From: Lingula anatina
Lineage: Eukaryota > Brachiopoda > Lingulata > Lingulida > Lingulidae
Reading direction: 5' to 3'
NCBI RefSeq assembly: GCF_001039355.2
Contig: NW_019775813.1
Coordinates: 582,597-646,596, forward strand
Length of the DNA stretch: 64,000 nucleotides
Positions 33,401 to 46,173 of this stretch are shown here, piece after piece (the first letter of the stretch is position 1; each line of letters opens with the position of its first letter). The notes beneath the pieces were generated by a model that made no database searches, was not told where the DNA came from, and was given only the letters and a program-made list of their open reading frames with translations. The translations under genes and the position numbers were made by a program.

Positions 33401-36400
33401 ATGTTTCTGAAGAAGGGGTGTTTTATTTAAATGCCGCCCCATCTCCCCTCCGCATATGGCCAAAGAAGGACAGACGTCCTAATTGTTAAAATGAAACTAA
33501 CCATCATGTAAATAGGCTTCTGTACCTTCTGTCTGGTATGTGAATCCTAATGCCATGCTTATAACAGCTACCGCATGAGGAAACATGTAGTTATAAAAAA
33601 TTGCAAACTGTTTATGTACTTTAACAAAAAGAGACAGTGAATACATTTACATCAGCAATATGGTTGTTTATCTGAGATGCCCAATAAGAAACATTAATGT
33701 ATAAAATTCATCGGAACTTTCTGAAACTGGCTCTGTTTGCTGGTCTGATTGTTTTTATTCATGTCTATTCATTTATTTGTTTACCTGTTCACCTGGATGG
33801 TTGTGATTTTAAATGGTATACATTTATTCTTAACTTTTCTCTTAATCAAGCATATAATAAGTCTCCAATTTGTGCTTGTTAACCAAACTCGTTCAACATC
33901 ACATAATGTAACAGGGTCCTCTAAAAAAACATTAATTTTCTTTCATCTGCCTCAAATAACATTGTGCAAGGCCATTTACAGGTTTAAAGTGCTATTTCCT
34001 AAATTACAAACATTTCTTTTACCTCTGCAGGTGCTAACTAAGGACATTTACCATTTACATTTATTAATACATTGAAATTCATTTGCTTTTTTTTTTTTCT
34101 TTTTAAACTTCAATTAGGGATGTCTTTTTTCTACATTAAATGAAAAACACAAGTAAAATTTATCATGTTGTCATATTTACCAGGTTCTTCTCATACATAA
34201 TACAGACTGCTGCAACTTCATGTACAACTACTCTTGAAATACGTGTAAGTAACAGGAGATTTAGGGGGCAAAAAGTCCCTTTACAGAAACTTGTCTGTCT
34301 GCATGAGGAGCATTTCATTTGGAATTTACCCTTTTTTTTCGAAACCAAAAAAATCTTTAATTGTCTTCAACAAAACAATAGGGTTTAAGATAATTCTTGC
34401 CATTTTCTGACAGACATAATTTGTCAGTAGCAAATTAAACAAATTGTGTTTCAACAATGTGTCTTTGAAATAACTGTGACATCTAAACAGATAGACATCT
34501 CTATGCTAATTAAAAATTCTCTCCCCAATATTTTTTGCCCAGATCTAGTCACGAGTCCAACAAGAGACTCAGTCTGAATAAAAGAAATGCATCAAAAATT
34601 CCAATTTCCTTTTTGTATTCAATTCCAATGTATGCAAGCTTGACTGACAAGGAAACAGCCAAAAAAATTCAATTCTTATAGTGTGCTACATGAAAAAATT
34701 TGTCACATTGCCGAATCTATTTCATCAAAATCAAATATGTTACTGATAATTTTGTGGAATACTAAAATATGAATATTGATCGGTAATAGCAATCCTGGAA
34801 CAGAAAATCCTGTGTTATATTTTACAGGCTCAAGCCAGATGGGGAGGGGAAAGGGGGGGGCAGAAATGGTCAGAACTGAATTGAAACTGCTACATGACTA
34901 GAGTCCCCAGCCCCCCCCCCCCCTCTTCACATATACGTACTACCGTACATTTAAATTTTCAGAAACAAACTAACCGTGTGTACCAGGTCTCTGTCGTACC
35001 ACAAAGGTACATCTAAAGTTCAGGAGGAGTGACACACATGCAATCCAACAATTATACTAAAATTGACAAAAAGGTGTCACCAAATCTCACACCTGTGTAT
35101 AATGACAAATTATTTCAAATCATGCGACTTCTCCCACTTACAATGATGACTACAAACAAGGATTTAATTCTAACTAGTGTACATACATTTATGAGATCAT
35201 TGTCAGGGTCGTGGAGTAAATCAAAATAATGAAGGTCTTATGGGTAACTCTACAGGACGACTTTAACACATTTGACATCATGCCAAAGGGTTTAATTTAC
35301 AGGAAAAACTCATCCCCCCATTTGTAACAATTATCTTGGCAACATAAAAATGACCAAAGCATAACTTCGACTGTAAAAATTAAAAAATCCACGTCAACGT
35401 GTTGTTCTTATGAAATTCACAAATAACCCCCCTCCTAAGAACCCCCTCATCCTTCCCCCCANCAAATGTCTGGCAGCCACTTAATACACTTCTACCGCCT
35501 TGTTTGTGCGATAAGATGCAAATGTTTTTCTTTTTTCACTGCTTTTTTGTTTCGCTTGGCTGCACTGTTTTAATCTGCAGTTGCTCAGTTTTTATTTCTC
35601 TTTCTTGCAAATATCTTGTCACATTGTATCTATTTGCAATTTCTTCAGACTTTTCCACATTTGTCAAAAGTACATTTTCATCAAATGCACTAACTGACAC
35701 AAAAAAAGCTAAATAATCAAGTCACTGAGTTAGTTGTTTAATTAGTCCACTTTTTAGGAAAATAATTTCATTAAATATCACACAAGAAAAGAAATCAAAA
35801 TGGATGACTGCTGCTGCTGACCAAACAGCCATCTTAGACAGCAAGTAAACTTGGTAACAGTGCAAAGCACAGTGGAATACTGTTAAAATGTAGCAACTGG
35901 TCAAAGACAAAAACAGCAATTAACAATAATCTTCCTACAACAAACTGTCAGTCTTCTGTCACCACAGACTACTAGTGAGACACCAGTCAGCAATGGTGTT
36001 GGTGTCCCAACGTTGCTAGATCTCTCTCCAACTTGGTACCATGATGGCATCAGTTGACTACACGTCCTGACGAAGACATCAGCGATGAGGGTTTCCCCAC
36101 GTACTGCCCTCTTCTGCTCTTTAGTGAGGAGTGGAAGAGCAAGAGATTCAAAAATCACAGCAACACCACCAAGTTCAACTCACGAGAAAAGGTTCTGAGA
36201 AAATTACCACTCTAAGGAATCCTGGGAATGAATTTCCAGGCTCAAAGTTGTCATCATCTCTCCTCACTTCAACACCTGATCCTGAGCTAGGAATAGCTCT
36301 CAACCTTCCACAACCTCTGCCATCAGTGTAGACATGGCCAATACATTTGGTTCACTACCAAATAGCCATTGCCAACTGCAAGTGTTAAGTGCCTTCTTTT

Positions 36401-37414
36401 CTTAGATCTTTCAGCAAATTGTCACTTTTTTCACCAGACACTGATTCATAAATCCAATTTTCTTTCAACGATTTGTCACTAAATTTAATCAAAGAACATT
36501 TTTGTCAAGAATGTCTCAGAATCACTTAGCACCTTGGGCAGTGTCCTTTGACCTACGTGTCCCTGTGTCCTTTTTTAGTTCACTAATTTGAACAGGTGAT
36601 CTTCATATTTAACCAGTCCCCTGTTCTCTGTGGTGTATGAAAAAATCCAAGTCACTTGATAAAAGACTGATACACTTGCCACCATCATCAGATAAGGTAA
36701 AGCTAATTGCAGGTTTCAAAAATATCTTGATTATCCATTCATCTTAGATGTGCTAAAATGCAATTAGGCCCTAGATATGTATAAAATAAAGGCAGTATTA
36801 TCAAACCACATACAGGGGACTTAAACTGATCAATATTCTCAGAAGTGAGGATATTTTCGAAGATGGGAATGATGGGTAATCCATGTTGTTCAAATTGTCA
36901 GACGACACCTTGCTAGACCCCTTGAGTAATGAACTTGTGGCCCCCTCACTGGCTTTGCTGCCGAGTTTAGCAGCTAACAATGTAATTACTGACAGGGATA
37001 TTTGGCGATAATTACTTTGATGTGCGTAGATCAAAAGCTACTGACCAGCTCGATACTATGACCAGCTGTGGTGAGGACAGATGATGATGGTTATGTAGGA
37101 GATTTAGCAGGTAGATGGCACATAAAGTGATCCTTCTTAATTAACTTGAGCATTGACTTATTAACTTTGGTGAAATATTACATTCATATCTATCCATCTA
37201 CCTATCTATCTATCCACATCGAGTATCTTTCTATCTATTCAGCCACTCACTTCTAAATTTATTTATTTAATTGTCAGTTTATTCATCATTTACTGAGGTT
37301 TCAGGTGGAATATTCTTGACATATTTTGGGTTAGCAGGAGCTGATACAGAGATATTTTCTGACATTCTTCCAAATTATGTTTGTTGATCCATCCTCCATT
37401 TTTGACCGTCTTCT
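33401..37414. other. AT-rich non-coding stretch
   Basis: No supported gene. It has G/C homopolymers near 34850-34923, an ambiguous base at 35461, and (ATCT)n-like repetition near 37189-37213. Overlapping short frames at 35901-36331 occur on both strands without recognisable domains. Confidence 0.55.
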
Positions 37415-37503
37415 GACAGAAAAAAATTAGATACTCTTCAATGTAAACTTGAAAATCTGACCGTCTTCCGGAAGACCCAGAAGATGGCCTAAATCCGTCC
37501 CTG
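37415..37503 (+). repeat. Dispersed repeat, family R2, copy 1
   Basis: Aligns with 55827-55907 in the same orientation: GACAGAAAAAAATTAG, TCAATGTAAACTTGA, GTCTTCCGGAAGACCCAGAAG, then CCTAAATCCGTCCCTG. Non-coding. Confidence 0.7.
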
Positions 37504-39285
37504 GTTAGGTTCTGAATCTGCAGAACCAGCTTAAGAGGAGGTTACTACACTAAGGACTGTCTTAATTTCATCATATATTGCCTATTCCAAGCACACCTTT
37601 TATTATCTTTTCCTTTATTTGCTATTTGCAATATAATTTAGTACAATGCCAAATTTTATCCTGGCATTTCACTTTCTACACTCGGATATCGCTATCAGTT
37701 TCTTTTGGTTAAAAGAACGTCTGTTTTTTTTTTTCTTTTTAAGTTGCCTATTCACCTCCATTTAAATCAATTCTTCAATTAAGAGAAAAAGAACAATTGT
37801 CTCTTTCTAATCTTTTGATGTTAATGACTTTCTTTATCTTGAACCTCACAAGCAATAGTAATCTCTGCTTTTGCAGTTTTCAATTTCACCAATAATTGAT
37901 TGCAATGTCTGGTGGGGAAGACATTGCTTTGAATCAGTTACATTTAAGAAAAAATTTGACTTGATTAGACCAAATTACTGCTATACATATGAGGTTTTAA
38001 TTAACCTCATTTTCTTTCAATTAACTGAATTATCACTCAAGGGGTAATTTGATATTTCTTTGTACATGGTGATCAAAAGCCAAAAGTTATTTATAACAAT
38101 GTTCTGAACAATGACAAAAAACACAACATCTAGTAAGACTAAAACAATTAAGATATTATCTCATCTCAAGGGTTTAGGATAACGATTCAGCTAGCTCCCA
38201 AGAAGATTGTGGCTAATATCCATCTTTACAAGTCAAAGTGAGTTTTTTTTTTCAAATTTTTAATAAATCATAAAATCTCATTTCATGAAATCACCTGTTT
38301 TATCTGATTCTCTCCCCCCCCTTCACCATTCCCCACTGGCCTTATAAAACTTTTCTTTTTAATCAACTGAAATTACATCTCAGAAACACTTGACCATGGG
38401 GTGACCATGTCTGATCTTTTCATCTTCTGACATCTTTCTCCACATCCATGCCCCCTCCATCTCCATTTAACAGTCAGGTTATAATTGAAGGCTATCCCTG
38501 ACTGTGGGTTATATATTGATCTTTTGAAGCCATTTGCTAGTTAGTCTAATCAAATGTATTTTTGGTAGCGGAGGTGTGATCATCTCACCGTATCACATAC
38601 CCCCTGTGGAAAACCTCCAGCTTGGCAGAGTTCAGAAATACTGCAGCGTATCTTTGATGTTCGGTGGTCCACAGCATGTGGTTCTCACCACAGCATATGT
38701 CTTAGTTGTCGATTGCAACCTGTGTAGTTGTCATTTTTGCTCAATTTTATATTATCATTAAATCAAACAAAATAATAACACCTCTTTTAAATATAGAGAA
38801 AATACCTGAATAATACGTACATCATTATAACAATGCTTCATTTTTCTAAATTAATTTTCTTGAACAATGAAAGACCTAGTGTATCTCTCCTTCAAAAACA
38901 CCATTTATCCCATAGTAAGAAAGTTAGCTCATTGGCTCCTTACGTAATTTTTATTTTAAAAATTATATTTTTTTTTCAGATTCCCAGCAAATATTGCTAA
39001 AAACATAATTCATCTTTTCTTTTTAACAAAAAATTATTTATAGAAATAATGAAACTGCAAAGAATATTAGATGCATTTACTTTGGCTTAATTAAGCCCAG
39101 TAAAAAAAAAAATAAAGGGCGTATTTATTGCCATGATGGTAGATATTAAGTAGTAAAAAGCTGTAGTAGTAGGTAGTAGTAGTAGTAGGTAAACAATTTT
39201 CTTCTATATCCAAGCCAACATCTTACGTACATGTACGTGGACAGTATAATAGGCCAGCCAGTTATTACACACTGATCACGACAGA
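37504..39285. other. AT-rich non-coding stretch
   Basis: No supported gene. TAG-triplet-rich DNA lies at about 39150-39189, and a 14-bp palindrome ACGTACATGTACGT lies near 39225. Confidence 0.55.
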
Positions 39286-39632
39286 ATTAAAGCAATAATA
39301 ACTCTTCGTTTCGGCCAAAAAATGAATTTTCCTGGAGTAAACAACAATTTTCCCATACTTACCAATGGTTAATGAATCCATTTTTACATTCAAAGTTAGT
39401 CCCTGGTTTTTTTCTAAAAAGTTTGGTTTTTTGTTAAAATCTCTTAAGAGATTTTAACAGAGTATAGACATCAGTGGAGGTCACGTGGTCTAAAGACAAG
39501 TTCAAATATCAGAATAAAAGCTATAACTGCTGTTTTTGTGGTAAAACAGAATATATTATATTTCTATGAGTTATTCACAAGGTTTTTATTGTGAAATATA
39601 GATCTCATACGAAGAGTTATTATCCCTTTAAT
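39286..39632. mobile_element. MITE-like element with central palindrome
   Basis: Terminal inverted repeats of 23 bp: ATTAAAGCAATAATAACTCTTCG (39286-39308) and the inverted partner at 39610-39632, which differ only around the CAA/GG stretch. Near the middle is the perfect 26-bp palindrome of GTTAAAATCTCTT and its complement (39433-39458). No coding capacity. Its right part recurs after the gap (from 40910). Confidence 0.65.
39433..39458. repeat. Perfect 26-bp palindrome
   Basis: GTTAAAATCTCTT is immediately followed by its exact reverse complement AAGAGATTTTAAC, with no spacer. Confidence 0.95.
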
Positions 39633-40313
39633 ATTGTATGACATCACAGCCTGCCATCACATTAACTTTACATATTTCAGCTGGCATATAATCTGCCTGA
39701 ATTTCACACATATAAAAAATCTCCAATGTTCAAGCAATAGCTTAAAGGGCTCCATCGTTAAACTTGCGAGTTACTAATGTAAAAGAACTCGAAGATCTTA
39801 ATGGCTGCCGTCTTGGTATTATATCATTCAGGTTATTTCATACTAATAAGAAGAGTGTGTGTCAGCTTGCCTGTGTAACAGCACAGGTCACAGGTGTCAG
39901 TGACAGGAGGACCACTGATGACAGTGGTAATGAGGATGGGTTTTAGTCAGGAATTGCCAACTCTACACACTTAGAATTGGTACTTCTGAAAACTTATTTT
40001 TAATCAATATGCTGGTAAAAGTGTTGATTGAAGTGTGCACGCACATGTGTGTATGTGCATGCATTCGTGCGTATGTTGATAGCTCTATCTCTGCATAAGG
40101 TACAACCACCAATCTTAGCTCTTAAAAAGCTTTAAAAAGAAAAATGCCACAAAAATAATAGCAAAACTAAAAACAATGAAATAACGTAAAGCCATTCCTC
40201 AAAATCTTCATATATTCCGTTCTCTCAGATTCGTTACAACCTATTTTGACACTTATCCACAACTCAAAAGGAAAAATTTAACAAAATAAAGAAAAAAAAA
40301 AAAAAAAAAAAAA
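39527..40313. repeat. Left copy of a 787-bp duplication flanking the gap
   Basis: Identical by inspection to 40910-41696, offset 1383, including the terminal run of 22 A. It ends exactly where the Ns begin. A 60-codon frame occurs identically in both copies and is not a gene. Confidence 0.9.
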
Positions 40314-40909
40314 NNNNNNNNNNNNNNNNNNNNNNNNNNNNNNNNNNNNNNNNNNNNNNNNNNNNNNNNNNNNNNNNNNNNNNNNNNNNNNNNNNNNNNN
40401 NNNNNNNNNNNNNNNNNNNNNNNNNNNNNNNNNNNNNNNNNNNNNNNNNNNNNNNNNNNNNNNNNNNNNNNNNNNNNNNNNNNNNNNNNNNNNNNNNNNN
40501 NNNNNNNNNNNNNNNNNNNNNNNNNNNNNNNNNNNNNNNNNNNNNNNNNNNNNNNNNNNNNNNNNNNNNNNNNNNNNNNNNNNNNNNNNNNNNNNNNNNN
40601 NNNNNNNNNNNNNNNNNNNNNNNNNNNNNNNNNNNNNNNNNNNNNNNNNNNNNNNNNNNNNNNNNNNNNNNNNNNNNNNNNNNNNNNNNNNNNNNNNNNN
40701 NNNNNNNNNNNNNNNNNNNNNNNNNNNNNNNNNNNNNNNNNNNNNNNNNNNNNNNNNNNNNNNNNNNNNNNNNNNNNNNNNNNNNNNNNNNNNNNNNNNN
40801 NNNNNNNNNNNNNNNNNNNNNNNNNNNNNNNNNNNNNNNNNNNNNNNNNNNNNNNNNNNNNNNNNNNNNNNNNNNNNNNNNNNNNNNNNNNNNNNNNNNN
40901 NNNNNNNNN
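40314..40909. other. Assembly gap (596 N)
   Basis: Unknown sequence. The left edge is a poly-A run; the right edge restarts at the beginning of the sequence already read on the left. Confidence 1.
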
Positions 40910-41696
40910 CTGCTGTTTTTGTGGTAAAACAGAATATATTATATTTCTATGAGTTATTCACAAGGTTTTTATTGTGAAATATAGATCTCATACGAAGAGT
41001 TATTATCCCTTTAATATTGTATGACATCACAGCCTGCCATCACATTAACTTTACATATTTCAGCTGGCATATAATCTGCCTGAATTTCACACATATAAAA
41101 AATCTCCAATGTTCAAGCAATAGCTTAAAGGGCTCCATCGTTAAACTTGCGAGTTACTAATGTAAAAGAACTCGAAGATCTTAATGGCTGCCGTCTTGGT
41201 ATTATATCATTCAGGTTATTTCATACTAATAAGAAGAGTGTGTGTCAGCTTGCCTGTGTAACAGCACAGGTCACAGGTGTCAGTGACAGGAGGACCACTG
41301 ATGACAGTGGTAATGAGGATGGGTTTTAGTCAGGAATTGCCAACTCTACACACTTAGAATTGGTACTTCTGAAAACTTATTTTTAATCAATATGCTGGTA
41401 AAAGTGTTGATTGAAGTGTGCACGCACATGTGTGTATGTGCATGCATTCGTGCGTATGTTGATAGCTCTATCTCTGCATAAGGTACAACCACCAATCTTA
41501 GCTCTTAAAAAGCTTTAAAAAGAAAAATGCCACAAAAATAATAGCAAAACTAAAAACAATGAAATAACGTAAAGCCATTCCTCAAAATCTTCATATATTC
41601 CGTTCTCTCAGATTCGTTACAACCTATTTTGACACTTATCCACAACTCAAAAGGAAAAATTTAACAAAATAAAGAAAAAAAAAAAAAAAAAAAAAA
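40910..41696. repeat. Right copy of the 787-bp duplication flanking the gap
   Basis: Same sequence as 39527-40313, but here the 22-A run continues into new sequence (CACTGACGCACAAG). This is most simply explained by two unmerged contigs covering one locus, broken at poly-A. Confidence 0.9.
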
Positions 41697-44254
41697 CACT
41701 GACGCACAAGACATAACCTCCTCCTGGGCCGTCAGTGTTCACATGTACTCCCCTGAGGTCAGACAAGACACTCCCGGTGTGGCCTTAATAAATACAATGT
41801 TCTACAAATGTTCTTAATTCTTCAGACTAGATACATTTCCCCCACATCACAATGGCGTTATAAGAACCACACGGGATGCATTGTGCAAACGTTTAAGGTA
41901 CAATATGCTACACATGTTGAACTCATGGCCAGTATGCATGTATAGCACTGCCCTAGTACAGCCTGTGAGAAATTTTTACCACACAACATGTAGAATTCCA
42001 TGCAACAAAATAAGAAACAATGTCCTCAAATAACCAAGACTGGCAAAAATTGAGACCCTCCAATGGGTTGAGTGAACAAGGTGGACAGATTTAGCAAACA
42101 GGCAAATGTGTTGTTGGGGTGCATTCAAACAATTTTTCCTGGAAAATTTTGAAAAAAAAATATGTGTAGGCCTGTGCCAGCCGTAGTACCATTTCCAGGC
42201 AAGAAAGAAAATCACATTATGAAAAACCCCATACATATAATTACATTTTGTCAAATATTCCTCTCTATGTGAACACATTACCTTTTTTATCATGACAAAA
42301 ACTACATCAAATCAAATGTTAAATCTTTCAATGTAACTCTTATTCATCAACATCAGACCTTAAACCCTGTCTGTACTTCATTGTCTTAACAGTCCCATGT
42401 CAATCAACTTTATCTGATGTTCAACACGGCACTTAACTTGCCCAATTTGTTGGTCTACAGGGTCACAGGTAGATAACATTCCAGGGCGTAAAGTTTGCTG
42501 TGGAAATTAAAACAGGGTGTACTCCTGGTACTAGTATTAGCCCCACTCAGATCTGATTAACGATAAGTTGGAAAACAATTAGTGAAACAGAAGTGGTCCT
42601 GAAAAGGTCATGTTCAGGCCAGTGGATTCTTGTTTTCTTGTAAGATTACATTTACTACTACTTCTATTACTACCACTACTATGTTAGGCATATTGTCATC
42701 TATTGTAAGATGCACTCAGACAAAAGTAGAGGGAACCAGACTTTACTTTTACTATAATCACAACTTTACCATAAAAACAATTACAAATAATGAAAATATT
42801 ATAAATCTAAATTAACAGAACCTTAAAAATCAAATAATGCATATAACAACTTTCAATAAAATTTTTGTTTTATTTATAAAAAAATAAAAACTAATAAAAT
42901 GTCTCTTCTGAATTGACAATGAGAGGCAACATTTTTTAAATTAAATAGATCAGTAGTATCCTCAATCAAATTAAATCTAAGGAAATGTGATAAAACTGAA
43001 TTCAAATAATTGTACAAAAATATTAAAAACCATTCCAGTAGCACATTGTTTAGACTACTGTAGTTCACATCTGAACACAATCATGGTTATCTCAACTACC
43101 ACATTTGTGGCAATGGTTGTGATTGCTTTTGTCTCAACCACCTTGTACTTAACCACCTCTAAGGCACAGTCAGTGCTAAAAGATCTAGCTTAGAGTGACA
43201 CTTGATGGCTGCTCCTCCCAACTCCACCCTTTAAGTTGATCTAATAAGATCACCTTTTTCCAAATTAATTTTCATATATCTTGCACTTATTATTCATAAA
43301 AGTTTTCTTAATCATGTACCTGCTCGGTTAAAAAACCAAATACACACGTCTTAATATCTTAATCGACGCTTACATTTTGCTGATAATTTCCACTTTTTCT
43401 TGTCTCTCACTTTGACAAGAAAAACATACGAATCAACTTTTAAAAACCATTCTACGCTAACGATATATTTTGTGCATTCATATGAACCTCTTAAGAGTGC
43501 CTCAGAGCACAGTTTTATCATACGCTGCCACATCTCTAGCTCTGTGTTTCATCACAGCAACAGGAGTCTGTCTAATCTTTATACCTCAGAGAGAAGAGAG
43601 TAAATCCCAACAGGCAAAATAAAAATTAATTTGACTAAAAAGCTATTTAGTAGCCACTTTGCTAAATACTGCTTCTTGAAATTCTGAATGTACTCAATTT
43701 TGGTTAAAACATTTCATCTATAAAAGAGCCTACATTGTCTATTTTTCTCACCTAAATGAGCAAAACATCAAAGGAGAGGCTTTAAAAATTACATGGACAG
43801 CAGTTTCTCTCACACGTCTATTAATGCTGATTGGATTAACCATTCACCTTAGTTACTTACAAAATTAGGCACAAAAATGCTTCAAGGAGGCCATGAAGCT
43901 TATACATCGCCAGTCAACATGTATTATTCCCAAGAGTTTATTACCATCCATACCCAGGGCATCTATAATAGAAGAGGGCCTGGGAGAGCAGCATAGTGAA
44001 AAATGAAGGCAATTAACCTGGAGATGATAAATCATTCTTATTACATTGAGAAATTCATTTCCAAGTTGATATTTAGTCCCAATGATGAAACACACACTGT
44101 ATTGATCAAGATGTGTATTTGTGGTTGTGTTATGAAAACAGAGATTATCTTGAAATTATTACTGGGATCAATATGATAAGTAACAGGAGAAAAATAGTGC
44201 TAGAAATAACCAATTGCTAAAAGTAAAACACCTTTCACTAGCTTCCACTTGCTG

Positions 44255-44258
<4 letters not shown>

Positions 44259-44300
<42 letters not shown>

Positions 44301-44323
44301 GAAGGGAAGTAGAGAGAGAGAAG
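44259..44323. repeat. (GA)n microsatellite
   Basis: AG run with later interruptions (GGGAGAGAGGAAGGGAAGT). Confidence 0.95.
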
Positions 44324-45803
44324 GTATGGGAAATGAAACAAATACTTTTTATTTTTAATCAATTCAGGATATGTTTTAAAGTACACAAATACAGCTAGCA
44401 TAATGATGCATTACATAAATAAACAAATAAAACAATAAAACAGGTATGACAGGTAAAACAGTTTCCAAATTAATGATGTAAAAAGAAGTTGGCTGTGAAA
44501 TAAAACTGGAAATGGATATCTTCTGTATGGAGGTGTAGAGTTGCCAACACCATCTTAAAACTCTGGGTGACCACTCCTACCTGAATCTGAAAACAATTTC
44601 AATTTCATATTCACAATTTCATATTCAGTACTTCAGATAACTAAACAAAATCCAGGTGAGTAAAAGAAGTGGACATGACACTGCAGAGGTTACACCTGGC
44701 AGCCATCAGTTGGGAGACTTGACTAGAAACTGGAGGCGTGTGCGACAGCTCATTTGCTGTGCAGTAATGTGGTACTTTGTAAATAGCACCAACACTCCAC
44801 ATGAACAAATGCACCAATATACCCACACACAAACATCAATGCATATCCCATCTCCGATAAACCTCCCCGAGGCAAGCCTTCACATTTTCAGTGATGTTTC
44901 CTCTATCGGAAGGATGACAGTGCAATCAGCAGACATGAAAGCGTTGAAGTCTCACACATTTCCTGCTGCCTAATCAAACATGTCCCAATCCAAGGAGACA
45001 AGATGCAGGGGACCAGGTGGGCAGCTCAGGTGTGTGATGCTACTGTTTAAACACCCATTTATTCTTTGAGTCACTGTTTACTGAAGAACCTTTGATAACA
45101 CTCTGAGAAAATGGTTGCTTGGAGTTTTTCTCAGACGTGAAATCTGCAATCGTCAGGACTCTCTAAGGGTTGTGTAACGTGACCTAAGAATGGACCCCAA
45201 GGTTGACATGTCAGGTGTGATAATGAAGTGTTTAAATACTGTTATATTACCTGAGTCATCAGCTAATTCAGTGTTATGTCAATAACTTCTCATAGAAATC
45301 ATATCCTCATTTTAACTCGATGATCGTCAAGAGTTTACTGAGCTGGGCACAGCTAAAACAAGGACTTTCTAGATGCAATGACAAAGTTTTGATCTGTACT
45401 TGATGCCATACTACCTGATTTACATTAAGGCCAATATATTCCTCATAAAACAATATTATTGATTAATTATATAAATAGAGAACGAGGCCAAGGAGGAGAC
45501 AACGACCGTAAGAGAGCTCCTAGAATTTCTTACAAATTCAAACAATCGGTAAGAAATATTACAGCTATGGATACATAAATGTGTGAATACTAACTGTCTC
45601 CTGCGAATGAAAGCTGTTTAGCTGACTTGGTTTTTGTCATCAAGCTTTATTTTGACATTGATCATAACGTATACCATAACTATACAACCGACAATAGATC
45701 GTGACAAGTGCGCTTCAATACAGGTGCATCGGTGAGTACTGCTCACCGGATAAACAATAGTTTCAAGTCAGCCTTATTGCCTCGAAAACACATATCTCTC
45801 TCT

Positions 45804-45804
45804 N

Positions 45805-45863
<59 letters not shown>
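45804..45863. repeat. N followed by 59-A homopolymer
   Basis: A CT run ends in one ambiguous base and then 59 A. This is probably a weak join or unresolved homopolymer, not a genuine retroposon tail. Confidence 0.85.
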
Positions 45864-45865
<2 letters not shown>

Positions 45866-46052
45866 ATATAAATAGATGAGGAAATAATTAATCAATCAAT
45901 TAAGAAAATACTCATGATTAAATACATACATGCATGCAAATATACATTTACACACACAAACACATTACACAATCATATTAACAAAAATAAATGAATTAAT
46001 GAAATGAAATGCACTGGGTATAGATGTTACATAACAAAATTGCAGGACTGTA

Positions 46053-46173
46053 GTCAGCAATATTAAAAGGGGAGTTAGTCTTTCAGAAAAAAAGGGGACC
46101 ATTATATCCCTTTAATTTAATTTACTTGAAGAAATGAAACAATACTAAATCAAATTTTGATGGTGATTGGACT
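46053..46173 (+). repeat. Old dispersed repeat, family R3, copy 3
   Basis: Ordered matches to the copies at 13591 and 33288: GTCAGCAATATTAAAAGGGG, TCTTTCAGAAAAAAAGGGGA, GAAATGAAACAATACTAAAT, CAAATTTTGATGG. Confidence 0.5.

Larger units (their letters stand above)
41697..46052. other. AT-rich non-coding stretch
   Basis: No supported gene. It contains (GA)n at 44259-44323 and an N plus long poly-A at 45804-45863. Confidence 0.55.

Noticed and set aside
35901-36331. Overlapping frames on both strands, slightly more balanced in composition
   Set aside because: No recognisable domain, no splice context I could defend, and the opposite-strand frames overlap.
39764-39946. 60-codon frame present identically at 41147-41329
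   Set aside because: The identity comes from the 787-bp duplication around the gap, not from a gene family; there is no recognisable domain.
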